Shown here: positions 27,908-37,199 of the stretch, piece after piece
Layout of the letters: each line of letters starts with the position of its first letter
Numbering within the stretch: position 1 is the stretch's first letter
DNA from: G965219965 sp965219965
GTDB lineage: Bacteria > Pseudomonadota > Alphaproteobacteria > RS24
Direction: 5' to 3'
DNA: 64,000 nucleotides
NCBI GenBank assembly: GCA_965219965.1
Contig: OZ244796.1
Location: 372,001-436,000, forward strand
Made by a program: the position numbers and the translations under genes
Notes under the pieces: model-generated
The model's input: only the letters and a program-made list of their open reading frames with translations
The model's database searches: none
What the model was told of the DNA's origin: nothing

Positions 27908-27985
27908 TCTTTTCGCCTCTTATAGGACACAAAGCGGCGCGAGGCGATGCCAATTTGCCCTCAGATGGCGGAAAAATCAATTATC

Positions 27986-28014
27986 TCTTGCGGTTTGTGG
28001 GCAATTTGTATAAT
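27986..28014 (+). promoter_or_regulatory. Promoter of the methionine operon
   Basis: A perfect TATAAT (28009-28014) with TCTTGC (27986-27991) 17 bases upstream; TTGCGG at a 15-base spacing is an alternative -35. Transcription would start near 28021, inside the palindrome at 28019-28040. Confidence 0.55.
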
Positions 28015-28018
28015 AAAG

Positions 28019-28040
28019 CATATAAAGATATATTTATATG
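28019..28040 (+). promoter_or_regulatory. 22-bp palindromic operator, SahR-like
   Basis: Perfect 8-base arms CATATAAA (28019-28026) and TTTATATG (28033-28040) flank GATATA. It sits five bases after the -10 hexamer, over the likely start site, and 17 bases before the regulator's ATG. An AT-rich palindrome is what an ArsR-family dimer binds; this looks like a repressor site for the first gene product. Confidence 0.65.
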
Positions 28041-28056
28041 TTGATGGAATTTAGAG

Positions 28057-29031
28057 ATGGAACGCATTTTAACGGCTTTACGGGCGGCAGGCGAGCAGAC
28101 GCGATTGCGTTTGCTGGCCATTTTGAGCCATGGCGAATTAACCGTCAAGGAACTGACGCGCATATTGGGTCAGAGCCAGCCGCGTGTCAGCCGCCATTTG
28201 AAATTATTAACCGAGTCGGGGCTGGTAGTGCGCTATCCAGAGGGTAGTTGGGTTTTTTATCGGTTATGCGATACGGAAGAGGGTGGGCGCATCACGCGCA
28301 ACCTAATTAATTTGTTGCCCGATGACGCACCGATTTTGCGCCGCGATATTGCGCGACTTAAGCAAGTGCGCCAAGACCGCGCCAAAGTTGCGCAGCGTTA
28401 TTTTTCTGCCAATGCGGCGAATTGGGAACGTCTGCGTGCATTGCATATTGCCGATGCGCACATTGAAGAAACAATGTTGGATTGGGTGCCGCAAAGCAAT
28501 ATTGACACTTTGGTTGATTTGGGAACGGGTGCGGGGCGGATGTTGGAATTATTCGGCGCACGGGCAAAAAGATGTATTGGCTTTGATGTTAACGCTGATA
28601 TGTTATCGCTGGCGCGGGCTAATTTAGATGCTAAGCATTTGCGCCATTGCCAATTACGTCAAGCCGATATTACCCATTTGCCCTTGGCTGAAAACACCGC
28701 CGATATTGTGATTATGCACCAAGTTTTACATTTCCTTGAAGATCCAGCGGCGGCTATTGTGGAAGCGGCACGTGTGCTTGCGCCAGATGGGCTATTGCTT
28801 ATAGCCGATTTTGCTCCGCATGATATGGAAAGCCTGCGCAACGAACACGCCCATTGGCGTTTGGGTTTCACCGATATTGAAATTGATAATATGCTCACCA
28901 GTGCGGGGCTTTATCCGCACCGTGCTGAGGAATTACATGCTGATGGCGATAATAAAAATTTGCTGTCGGTTTATCTCTGGTCGGCGGGTGGCAAGCCGAT
29001 AAAGGATACGGATAAGTGCAAGGGAAATTAA
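28057..29031 (+). CDS. ArsR-family regulator fused to a SAM-dependent methyltransferase domain (SahR-like)
   Basis: 324 residues. Residues 1-85 are an ArsR winged HTH (RLRLLAILSHGELTVKELT, then SQPRVSRHLKLLTESGLVV). Residues about 110-315 are a class I methyltransferase fold: motif I VDLGTGAG at 153-160, then GFDVNADML and HQVLHFLEDPAAAI. Metal-binding cysteines of ArsR sensors are missing, so a metabolite is the likelier signal. Heading metF-metH and preceded by a palindrome, it fits SahR, which senses S-adenosylhomocysteine and controls methionine-cycle genes in proteobacteria. Whether the second domain still methylates anything is unknown. Confidence 0.82.
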   Translation: MERILTALRAAGEQTRLRLLAILSHGELTVKELTRILGQSQPRVSRHLKLLTESGLVVRYPEGSWVFYRLCDTEEGGRITRNLINLLPDDAPILRRDIARLKQVRQDRAKVAQRYFSANAANWERLRALHIADAHIEETMLDWVPQSNIDTLVDLGTGAGRMLELFGARAKRCIGFDVNADMLSLARANLDAKHLRHCQLRQADITHLPLAENTADIVIMHQVLHFLEDPAAAIVEAARVLAPDGLLLIADFAPHDMESLRNEHAHWRLGFTDIEIDNMLTSAGLYPHRAEELHADGDNKNLLSVYLWSAGGKPIKDTDKCKGN

Positions 29032-29041
29032 AGGATATGCG

Positions 29042-29881
29042 ATGACTTTATCATTTGAATTTTTCCCGCCCAAAAACGCGCAAACCGATGAAAAACTTTG
29101 GCAGGCTATTGGACGCCTTGCGCCTTTGCGACCAGATTTTGTGTCTGTCACCTATGGGGCGGGCGGGTCAACCCGTGCGCGTACGCATGATTGTGTCAAA
29201 CGTCTGGTGCAGGAAACTGACATCAACCCCGCCGCACATTTAACCTGTGTGGCTGCCACGCGGGCGGAAATTGACGCAGTAATAAACAGCTATGCGCAAG
29301 CAGGTGTGAAGCATATTGTCGCCTTGCGCGGTGATATGCCCGATATGGGCGCGTTTCAGCCGCATCCGAACGGCTATAGCGGTTCGGTGGATTTGGTTGC
29401 TGCCATTGCCAAAAAGGGCGGCTTTGAAATAAGCGTCAGCGCCTATCCAGAAAAGCACCCCGAGTCAAGAAGCCTGGCGACCGATATCGATTTGCTCAAA
29501 GCTAAAATTGAGGCAGGCGCGAGCCGTGCCATTACGCAATTTGTGTTTGATACGCCGCAACATTTACGTTTCCGAGACCTTTTGGCGGCGGCGGGTGTTA
29601 CCATTCCAGTGGTTGCGGGCATTATGCCGACTACAAATTTTTCTGCCGTGTGGCGCATGGCAGAAAAATGCAACACCTCTATTCCCGATGAGCTGGTTGC
29701 TCGTTATGAGGGGCTAGATGATAAGCCCGATGAACGCCGACGCGTGGCGACGGATGTCGCGTTAGAGCAATGTGCGCTTTTACGCCGTGAAGGATTTAAG
29801 CATTTGCATTTTTACACATTAAATCAGGCTGATTTGACCTTTGATGTTTGTCAGACTTTGGAATTGGGGCAAAAATCATGA
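29042..29881 (+). CDS. metF: 5,10-methylenetetrahydrofolate reductase
   Basis: 279 residues. A flavoenzyme that makes 5-methyltetrahydrofolate, the methyl donor used by MetH. Family motifs: LSFEFFPPKNAQTDEKLW at the N-terminus, VSVTYGAGGSTRARTHD, HIVALRGDMP and FVFDTPQHLRFRDL. AAAGGA precedes the ATG. Its TGA overlaps the metH ATG (ATGA), so the two are translationally coupled, matching their consecutive reactions. Confidence 0.96.
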   Translation: MTLSFEFFPPKNAQTDEKLWQAIGRLAPLRPDFVSVTYGAGGSTRARTHDCVKRLVQETDINPAAHLTCVAATRAEIDAVINSYAQAGVKHIVALRGDMPDMGAFQPHPNGYSGSVDLVAAIAKKGGFEISVSAYPEKHPESRSLATDIDLLKAKIEAGASRAITQFVFDTPQHLRFRDLLAAAGVTIPVVAGIMPTTNFSAVWRMAEKCNTSIPDELVARYEGLDDKPDERRRVATDVALEQCALLRREGFKHLHFYTLNQADLTFDVCQTLELGQKS

Positions 29882-32800
29882 TCTGGTCACGTGAAAAAAG
29901 AAATGCTGTGCTGAGCAAAAACGCAAGCGAACGCATTTTTCTGCTAGACGGAGCGATGGGAACAATGATTCAACGCTACGCACTACAGGAAAATGATTTT
30001 CGCGGCGCACGATTTGCTGATACCAAAACCGATTTGAAAGGCAATAATGATTTATTGTCTTTAACCAAGCCAGAAATTATCCGCGATATTCATAAAGCTT
30101 TCCTTGAGGCAGGCAGTGATATTGTACAGACCAATACATTTTCTTCTACCGCTATCGCGCAAGCTGATTACGGGCTGGAAGCACTGGCCTATGAGTTAAA
30201 TCTTGAATCGGCACGTTTAGCCCGTGCAGTTTGCGATGAAGCCGAGCAGGCCGACCCGAGCCGCCCGTTTTATGTGGCGGGTTCTTTGGGGCCGACCAAT
30301 CGCACAGCGTCCATTTCGCCTGATGTGAGCAATCCAGCCGAGCGCAATATCACTTATGATGAATTGCACGTTGCTTATAAGCAAGCCGCTTTGGGGCTTA
30401 TTGCGGGCGGGGCGGATATTCTTTTGGTGGAAACAATTTTTGACACGCTTAATGCCAAAGCCGCCCTTCATGCCGTGCAAGATGCGTTTGATGAAAGTGG
30501 TGTGACTCTGCCTTTAATGATTTCAGGCACCATTACCGACAAGTCAGGGCGTACCCTATCGGGGCAGACGGTGGAGGCCTTTTGGTATTCCTTGCGCCAT
30601 GCCAAGCCTTTTTCTGTTGGACTCAATTGTGCGCTGGGGGCGGCTGATATGCGCCCCTATGTGGCTGAAATTGCGCAAATTGCTGACACGCTGATTTGCA
30701 TTTATCCCAATGCCGGCCTGCCCAATGAATTTGGTGCTTATGATGAAACGCCTGAAGCTATGGCTGAGGTGATAAGCGAATTTGCTCAATCTGGTTTGGT
30801 GAATATTATAGGTGGCTGTTGCGGCACAACACCAGAACATATTGCCGCGCTTGCGCCTGTTGCAAAAAAAAATCGCCCACGCAAATTTACGCCGCAAGAA
30901 CTGCGCTTGAAATTATCGGGTCTAGAACCATTTGTGCTGAGCGATGATATTCCCTTTGTCAATATTGGTGAACGGACAAATGTAACAGGTTCGGCGCGTT
31001 TTCGTGATTTGATAACGCAAGGCGATTATGAAGCCGCATTGGATATTGCACGCCGCCAAGTAGAAAATGGCGCACAAATTATTGACATCAATATGGATGA
31101 GGGCATGTTGGATTCTGAAGTCGCTATGGTGCGATTCTTGAATCTCATTTCTGGTGAGCCAGACATTGCCAAAGTACCAGTTATGATTGACAGTTCAAAA
31201 TGGTCTGTCATTGAATCTGGTTTGAAATGTGTACAGGGCAAGCCAGTGGTTAATTCTATTTCACTGAAGGAGGGCGAGGAGGTTTTCCTACAACAAGCGC
31301 GTGCGTGTTTGCGTTTTGGTGCGGCGGTGATTGTCATGGCATTTGATGAAGATGGCCAAGCCGATACAGTTGACCGAAAATTTGAAATTTGTGCGCGTTC
31401 TTATGAATTATTGACGCAAAAAATTAGCTTTCCGCCCGAAGATATTATTTTTGACCCAAACATTTTCGCCGTGGCAACTGGCATTGAAGAGCATAATCAT
31501 TACGGGCTGGCCTTTATTGAAGCGGCCAAGCGCATCCACGAAAGCCTGCCCCACGCCCATATATCGGGCGGTGTGTCCAATATTTCCTTTTCTTTCCGTG
31601 GCAATGAGCCAGTGCGTGAAGCCATGCATGCTACCTTTTTATATCACGCCATTCAAAACGGCATGGATATGGGCATTGTCAATGCTGGCCAGTTGGCGGT
31701 TTATGAAAATATTGATGCTGAATTGCGTGAAGCGGTGGAAGATGTTTTGCTTAATCGCCGCGATGATGCCACTGACCGACTACTTGGCTTGGCAGAAAAA
31801 TATCACGGTCAAAAAGGTGCGACGCAAAGCATTGATTTAAGCTGGCGGAAGCGTTCGGTTGCCGAAAGGCTACAACATGCGTTGGTGCATGGCATTGACG
31901 ATTATATTGAAGAAGATACAGAAGAAGCGCGGCAAAATTCTACTCTTCCTTTATATGTCATTGAAGGGCCGCTTATGGATGGCATGAATGTGGTTGGCGA
32001 TCTTTTCGGCGAAGGCAAAATGTTTCTCCCGCAAGTGGTTAAATCTGCTCGCGTGATGAAACGTGCTGTAGCTTATCTTGAGCCATTTATGGAAGAAGAA
32101 AAGAAACAAATCGGTGCAGATAAACGCAAAGCGTCAGGTAAAGTTCTTATGGCCACAGTGAAGGGTGATGTGCATGATATTGGTAAAAATATTGTGGGTG
32201 TTGTGTTGCAATGTAATAACTATGATGTGATTGATTTAGGTGTCATGGTTCCAGCGGCTGATATTTTGCAAACCGCACAAAAGGAAAAGGTTGATATGAT
32301 TGGCCTGTCGGGGCTGATTACGCCCAGCCTTGACGAAATGTGCCATGTTGCGGCAGAAATGGAGCGTTTGAATTTCAGCATACCTTTGCTTATTGGCGGG
32401 GCGACCACTTCCAAAGTGCATACGGCGGTGAAAATCAACCCTCATTATGCCAAGGGGCAGGCGATTTACGTGCCAGATGCCAGCCGTGCGGTTGGCGTGG
32501 CTGGTACGCTTTTATCGGCAGAAAAGCGCACTGATTTCTGCGCTGATATTCGTTGCGATTATGAAGCTATGGCTACCGCTCATGCCCACAAGCAGGAAAA
32601 CAGCAACCGTGTGACTTTATCCGTTGCGCGAGCCAATCATTTTGTGCCTGATTTTGTCGTCCATCCATCCGCACGGCCAGCTTTGCTTGACAAAAAGGCA
32701 GGGGTGAAAATCTTTGATAATTATCCGCTTGAAGATTTACGTAGCTTTATTGATTGGACACCATTTTTCCGCAGTTGGGATTTGCACGGCACCTATCCAG

Positions 32801-33597
32801 CTATTTTAACTGATAAAAATGTTGGTACGGCAGCAGAAAATTTATTCCGTGATGCCAATACAATGCTGGATAAAATCATTGCTGAAAAATCTTTCACTTG
32901 CAAAGGCGTGATTGGCTTTTGGCCGGCTGCTCGTGATGGTGATGATATTATCATTTATAAAGATGACAGCCGTACAGCTGAGCGTGCGCGTTTGCATACA
33001 TTGCGCCAGCAAATGCAACGCCGCAATCAACGCGCTAATTTCGCGCTGGCTGATTTTATCGCTCCGCCAGATATTGGACCCGATTATATTGGTGGCTTTG
33101 CCGTAACAGCAGGCCATGGCGCAGATGAATTAGCCAAGCACTTTGAAGCAGAGGGCGATGATTATAGTGCCATTATGGTCAAAGCACTGGCCGATCGTTT
33201 GGCTGAAGCCTTTGCTGAGCGTATGCACCAGCTTGTTCGGACAAAATATTGGGGTTATGCGCCGAACGAAAATTTAGACAATGACGCGCTTATTGCCGAA
33301 AAATACCAGGGTATTCGGCCCGCGCCTGGCTATCCAGCACAGCCTGACCATACAGAAAAAGTAACTCTTTTTGATTTGCTCAAAGCGGAATCTGCCGCGG
33401 GCATTAAGCTCACTGAAAGCTATGCTATGTGGCCAGCGGCGGCGGTTTCGGGTCTTTATTTTTCCCATCCGCAAAGCTGTTATTTTGGCGTAGGAAAAAT
33501 AAATCGTGACCAGCTTGAAGATTATGCGGGGCGCAAAAATATGTCGGTGGATATATGCGCTAAATGGCTGTCACCCATTCTTGGTGAATCTTCATGA
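29878..33597 (+). CDS. metH: Cobalamin-dependent methionine synthase, single-chain
   Basis: 1239 residues from the ATG at 29878. It transfers the methyl group from methyltetrahydrofolate to homocysteine through B12. All modules are in one chain: homocysteine domain with zinc cysteines (GGCCGTTPEH), pterin-binding domain (NIGERTNVTGSARF), cobalamin domain with VKGDVHDIGKNIVG, and the C-terminal SAM-activation domain (EAFAERMHQLVRTKYWGY, then RPAPGYPAQPDH). In some alphaproteobacteria the activation domain is split off or lost; here it is intact. Confidence 0.97.
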   Translation: MIWSREKRNAVLSKNASERIFLLDGAMGTMIQRYALQENDFRGARFADTKTDLKGNNDLLSLTKPEIIRDIHKAFLEAGSDIVQTNTFSSTAIAQADYGLEALAYELNLESARLARAVCDEAEQADPSRPFYVAGSLGPTNRTASISPDVSNPAERNITYDELHVAYKQAALGLIAGGADILLVETIFDTLNAKAALHAVQDAFDESGVTLPLMISGTITDKSGRTLSGQTVEAFWYSLRHAKPFSVGLNCALGAADMRPYVAEIAQIADTLICIYPNAGLPNEFGAYDETPEAMAEVISEFAQSGLVNIIGGCCGTTPEHIAALAPVAKKNRPRKFTPQELRLKLSGLEPFVLSDDIPFVNIGERTNVTGSARFRDLITQGDYEAALDIARRQVENGAQIIDINMDEGMLDSEVAMVRFLNLISGEPDIAKVPVMIDSSKWSVIESGLKCVQGKPVVNSISLKEGEEVFLQQARACLRFGAAVIVMAFDEDGQADTVDRKFEICARSYELLTQKISFPPEDIIFDPNIFAVATGIEEHNHYGLAFIEAAKRIHESLPHAHISGGVSNISFSFRGNEPVREAMHATFLYHAIQNGMDMGIVNAGQLAVYENIDAELREAVEDVLLNRRDDATDRLLGLAEKYHGQKGATQSIDLSWRKRSVAERLQHALVHGIDDYIEEDTEEARQNSTLPLYVIEGPLMDGMNVVGDLFGEGKMFLPQVVKSARVMKRAVAYLEPFMEEEKKQIGADKRKASGKVLMATVKGDVHDIGKNIVGVVLQCNNYDVIDLGVMVPAADILQTAQKEKVDMIGLSGLITPSLDEMCHVAAEMERLNFSIPLLIGGATTSKVHTAVKINPHYAKGQAIYVPDASRAVGVAGTLLSAEKRTDFCADIRCDYEAMATAHAHKQENSNRVTLSVARANHFVPDFVVHPSARPALLDKKAGVKIFDNYPLEDLRSFIDWTPFFRSWDLHGTYPAILTDKNVGTAAENLFRDANTMLDKIIAEKSFTCKGVIGFWPAARDGDDIIIYKDDSRTAERARLHTLRQQMQRRNQRANFALADFIAPPDIGPDYIGGFAVTAGHGADELAKHFEAEGDDYSAIMVKALADRLAEAFAERMHQLVRTKYWGYAPNENLDNDALIAEKYQGIRPAPGYPAQPDHTEKVTLFDLLKAESAAGIKLTESYAMWPAAAVSGLYFSHPQSCYFGVGKINRDQLEDYAGRKNMSVDICAKWLSPILGESS

Positions 33598-33683
33598 TGG
33601 CTGCTCGCGCCCATGATTTATCAATTCGCCTCTGGGCGGCGATTCATTTATCTTTCTTGCAATAAGGAGCTTTGGGTTAATCC

Positions 33684-34382
33684 ATGTCCATTTGGGGAAA
33701 AATGACTGGCGCGGTGGCGGGTGCTTATATGGGCGGGCCTGTGGGGGCTGTGGCTGGCGTTGTGGCGGGTCATTTCCTCTTTGATCGCCATTTAGATGAT
33801 GATGTGGTTTTCACCATTGCGCTAATTGCACTATCGGCGAAAATGGCCAAGGCGGATGGCATTGTTTTACCAGCGGAGGTAGATGCGTTTTACCAAATTT
33901 GCCGTGTGCCAGATGGCGAACGGAAAAATGTAGAACGGGTTTATAATCTCGCCCAGGAAGATGTGGCTGGATTTGAAGCTTATGCTCAGCAGCTAGCGGA
34001 TATATTTTCGTCTAATCCACGTGTTTGTGAAGATGTGTTGGACGCGCTTTTTCACATTGCCCATGCAGATGGGGAATTGCATCCAGCAGAGGAAGCTTTT
34101 CTCAAACAGGTGGGTGATATTTTTGGCCTATCGAGGGTGGGTTTTGCTAGAATACAGGCACGCCATTCACCCGATGCGATTGACCCCTATATTGTGCTGG
34201 GGGTTAAAGAAAACGCATCCGATGAAGTGGTGCGGTCAGTCTGGCTGAAGGCGGTGCGTGAAAATCACCCAGACCAATTACAGGCGCGGGGCGTTCCAGA
34301 AGAAATCACTCACCTGGCCAATGCACGTATGGCTGTTATTAACCGCGCTTGGGAAACCATTCGCAATGATAGAAATATTTAA
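33684..34382 (+). CDS. DjlA-like co-chaperone (TerB plus J domain)
   Basis: 232 residues. A glycine-rich hydrophobic N-terminus (AGAYMGGPVGAVAGVVAGHFLFD) may associate with the membrane. A TerB-like helical domain follows at about 40-150 (KMAKADGIVLPAEVDAF, then HIAHADGELHPAEEAF). A C-terminal J domain at about 165-230 has the HPD motif in ENHPDQ. This order is that of DjlA, a DnaK co-chaperone. It is followed 11 bases later by rpiA. The 86 bases before it hold no gene I can support. Confidence 0.88.
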   Translation: MSIWGKMTGAVAGAYMGGPVGAVAGVVAGHFLFDRHLDDDVVFTIALIALSAKMAKADGIVLPAEVDAFYQICRVPDGERKNVERVYNLAQEDVAGFEAYAQQLADIFSSNPRVCEDVLDALFHIAHADGELHPAEEAFLKQVGDIFGLSRVGFARIQARHSPDAIDPYIVLGVKENASDEVVRSVWLKAVRENHPDQLQARGVPEEITHLANARMAVINRAWETIRNDRNI

Positions 34383-34393
34383 GAAGGAAGATT

Positions 34394-35095
34394 ATGTCGC
34401 AAGAATTAAATAAACAAAAAGCTGCCTTGCGTGCTGTTGAAGTTGTGCAAGATGGCATGAAAATTGGGCTAGGCACGGGTTCAACCGCCAAATATTTTAT
34501 TGATGCTGTGGGTGAAAAAATTGCTGGCGGCATGAAGCTGTTTTGTGTGCCGACTTCCCAAGCCACGCGCCAGCGGGCTGAAAGCCTCAACATTCCTTTA
34601 ATTGATTTAGGTACGGCTGGAAGGCTGGATTTAACTGTAGATGGTGCAGATGAAATGGACAGCGATTTAACCCTCATTAAAGGCGGTGGTGGGGCATTAT
34701 TGCGCGAAAAAATTGTTGCCTCTGCTTCCGATGCAATGATTATTATTGGCGATGAAAGCAAGCTGGTTGACCAGCTTGGCGTTTTTCCCTTGCCTGTTGA
34801 GGTGAACCCTTTTGCTCATGAAGCCACGGCGCGTGCTATGCGTGATGCGTTAAAAGAGATGGGTCATGCGGGCGATGTTATTTTGCGCGGCACAAATGAT
34901 AACGCCAAACCATTTATCACCGATAATGGCCATTACATTTATGATTGCCATTTGGGCATTATCAATAATGCGCCTGCTTTATCACAAGTATTGCTCAATA
35001 TAGCGGGCATTGTGGAGCATGGCTTGTTTATTGGCTTGGCGACAGGTGCGATTATTGCCAGCGTGGATGGATTAATTGAAAAAGGAGATATTTAA
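34394..35095 (+). CDS. rpiA: Ribose-5-phosphate isomerase A
   Basis: 233 residues. It interconverts ribose 5-phosphate and ribulose 5-phosphate in the pentose phosphate pathway. Conserved motifs: GLGTGSTAKYFID, TVDGADEMDSDLTLIKGGGGALLREKI, VVAS-type contact loops and FITDNGHYIYDC. AGAAGGAAG precedes the ATG. Its TAA overlaps the gor ATG (TAATG). Confidence 0.97.
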   Translation: MSQELNKQKAALRAVEVVQDGMKIGLGTGSTAKYFIDAVGEKIAGGMKLFCVPTSQATRQRAESLNIPLIDLGTAGRLDLTVDGADEMDSDLTLIKGGGGALLREKIVASASDAMIIIGDESKLVDQLGVFPLPVEVNPFAHEATARAMRDALKEMGHAGDVILRGTNDNAKPFITDNGHYIYDCHLGIINNAPALSQVLLNIAGIVEHGLFIGLATGAIIASVDGLIEKGDI

Positions 35096-36444
35096 TGGCT
35101 TATGATTATCAACTTTTTGTTATTGGTGCGGGCAGTGGTGGTGTGCGGGCAGCACGTATGAGTGCACAATATGGCGCGAAAACTGTCATAGCAGAAGAAT
35201 ATCGCATTGGTGGCACATGTGTTATTCGCGGCTGTGTTCCAAAAAAACTTTTTGTTTATGCCAGCCATTTTGCCGAAGAATTTTCCGATGCAGCCAGTTT
35301 TGGTTGGCAACTTGATATACCGCGCTTTAACTGGCCGACCTTGCTGGCCAATAAAGATAAGGAAATTGCCCGCTTGGAAAAAATTTACCAAAGAAATTTG
35401 GACGCCGCAGGTGTAGAAATCATACAAGAGCGTGCCGAACTGCTAGATGTGCATACAATAAAAATCGGTGATCGCCAAATCACGGCGGAATATATTCTCA
35501 TTGCGACGGGTTCAACGCCTTTCATGCCTGATATTGCGGGCAAGGCTCATGCCATATCATCTAATGAGGCGTTTCATTTAGATAGTCTGCCGTCACATAT
35601 CACCATTGCGGGTGGGGGCTATATTGCGGTTGAGTTTGCAGGTATTTTTAACGGGCTGGGCGTGGATGTCACTTTGGTGCATCGCGGCGATAAGATTTTG
35701 CGCGGCTTTGACGATGATATTAGAAGCCATTTGCAGGCTGAAATGGTTAAAAAGGGCATAAAAATACGCCTGAATACGCAAATTATGGCGATTGAAAAAA
35801 CCGCTAAAGGCTTTGATGTGTGCCTTTCTGACGATAGCACACAGACAACAGGACAGGTGATGATTGCTACTGGACGCAAGCCCAATATAGCGGGCTTAGG
35901 GCTGGAAAAAGCAGGCGTCAAACTCACCGATGATGGCCGCATTGCGGTTGACGCATTTTCTCGCACCAATGTTGAAAATATCTTTGCCGTGGGCGATGTC
36001 AGTAATCGTATGCAGTTAACCCCCATAGCTATTCGTGAAGGGGCGGCTTTTGCGGAAACCATATTTAATAATAATCCGCAAAAAATTGACCAGCGTTTTA
36101 TTCCTATGGCGGTTTTTTCCCAGCCGCCAATTGGCACGGTTGGTTTGACAGAAGAAGTTGCCCGCGCCTCACATGAAATAGATATATATAAATCTGTTTT
36201 CCGCCCACTTAAACATACGCTTTCTGGCAATGAAGAAAAAACTTTGGTTAAGTTGCTGGTGGATAAAAAAACTGATAAGGTTTTAGGTGTTCATATTGTC
36301 GGGGCGGAAAGCGCGGAAGTGATACAAGTTGTAGGCATTGCCGTTACTATGGGTGCGACCAAAGCACAATTTGACGCAACCATTGCCGTGCATCCGACAA
36401 TGGCCGAAGAAATTGTCACCATGCGGCAAAAGGAGGAAAGTTAA
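35095..36444 (+). CDS. gor: Glutathione-disulfide reductase
   Basis: 449 residues. It reduces glutathione disulfide with NADPH and FAD. FAD motif GAGSGGVRAARMSAQYG at residue 8; redox pair in GGTCVIRGCVPKKLFVYAS; NADPH site GGGYIAVEFAGIF; second FAD motif NIFAVGDVSNRMQLTPIAIREG; and the C-terminal catalytic His in AVHPTMAEEIVTM. The glutathione-type VIRGCVPKK sequence separates it from lipoamide dehydrogenase. It overlaps both neighbours by a shared stop/start, forming a tight rpiA-gor-acyltransferase operon. Confidence 0.96.
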   Translation: MAYDYQLFVIGAGSGGVRAARMSAQYGAKTVIAEEYRIGGTCVIRGCVPKKLFVYASHFAEEFSDAASFGWQLDIPRFNWPTLLANKDKEIARLEKIYQRNLDAAGVEIIQERAELLDVHTIKIGDRQITAEYILIATGSTPFMPDIAGKAHAISSNEAFHLDSLPSHITIAGGGYIAVEFAGIFNGLGVDVTLVHRGDKILRGFDDDIRSHLQAEMVKKGIKIRLNTQIMAIEKTAKGFDVCLSDDSTQTTGQVMIATGRKPNIAGLGLEKAGVKLTDDGRIAVDAFSRTNVENIFAVGDVSNRMQLTPIAIREGAAFAETIFNNNPQKIDQRFIPMAVFSQPPIGTVGLTEEVARASHEIDIYKSVFRPLKHTLSGNEEKTLVKLLVDKKTDKVLGVHIVGAESAEVIQVVGIAVTMGATKAQFDATIAVHPTMAEEIVTMRQKEES

Positions 36445-37187
36445 TGGTATTTTCTCTATTGCAGGGAAAAAGTAAAAGCACACCTTCTTTTACTTTTTGG
36501 ATTTTATCTGCCTGCCTGCTTTTATATCACCGCTATTTGCATCTGACGACCCGCATCCGCCATATTGGCCTCAACCATATACGTGATTTAGACAGTTCTG
36601 GTGATGGTTTTATTTTATTGCCATGGCATGGTAATTGTCAGGCCGTGTTACTAGCGATGTTTGGCAATATTCCTAATGGGATAACTATTCTCATTTCGCG
36701 CAGTCCGCATGGTGGTGGACTCATCGCGCCGCTCATTCACGCTATGGGTTTTAACACCATAAGCGGTTCTGGCACAGGCAAGGCGGCGGGTAAAGCAATG
36801 AAAATGGAAAAGGGCGGTGTACAGGCATTTCGTAATTTACTTAAAGTCTTGCGCCGTGGTGAAAATATTTCCATGACAGCTGATATTGTCCCAGGGCCCG
36901 CCTGCCAATGCGGTGCGGGCGCAGTTTTGCTCGCTTCTCATTCTGGCCGCCCCATTATTCCAATTGGTGCGGTGGCGCAACGACAAAAAATTTTGCAAAA
37001 AGCATGGGATAAGCACCAAATCCCGCTTGGCTTTTGTCCAGTCATTGTTGTTTGGGGTGCGCCGATTTATATTAAGCCAGACTTATCGCCCGACATGGTT
37101 GAATCCGAATGCCAGCGTGTGACCAATTCTATCAATGAATGTTTTGACCGTGCCTATGCCGAGCTTGATATGGTTGCACCCAGATAG
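36444..37187 (+). CDS. DUF374-type lysophospholipid acyltransferase family protein
   Basis: 247 residues. An N-terminal membrane segment (SFTFWILSACLLLYHRYL) precedes the acyltransferase fold: LPWHGNCQAVLLAMFG with WHG instead of the HX4D box, as usual in DUF374; LISRSPHGGGLIAPLIHAMG; TADIVPGPACQCGAGAVLLA; RPIIPIGAV. The substrate is unknown; relatives lie near lipid A genes, but none are here. It converges on the DAHP synthase gene with 12 bases between. Confidence 0.82.
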   Translation: MVFSLLQGKSKSTPSFTFWILSACLLLYHRYLHLTTRIRHIGLNHIRDLDSSGDGFILLPWHGNCQAVLLAMFGNIPNGITILISRSPHGGGLIAPLIHAMGFNTISGSGTGKAAGKAMKMEKGGVQAFRNLLKVLRRGENISMTADIVPGPACQCGAGAVLLASHSGRPIIPIGAVAQRQKILQKAWDKHQIPLGFCPVIVVWGAPIYIKPDLSPDMVESECQRVTNSINECFDRAYAELDMVAPR

Positions 37188-37199
37188 AAAACACCTTTT

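Noticed and set aside
33598..33683. Possible 23-codon open frame between metH and the DjlA-like gene
   Set aside because: No ribosome site and no recognisable product; it probably belongs to the untranslated gap.
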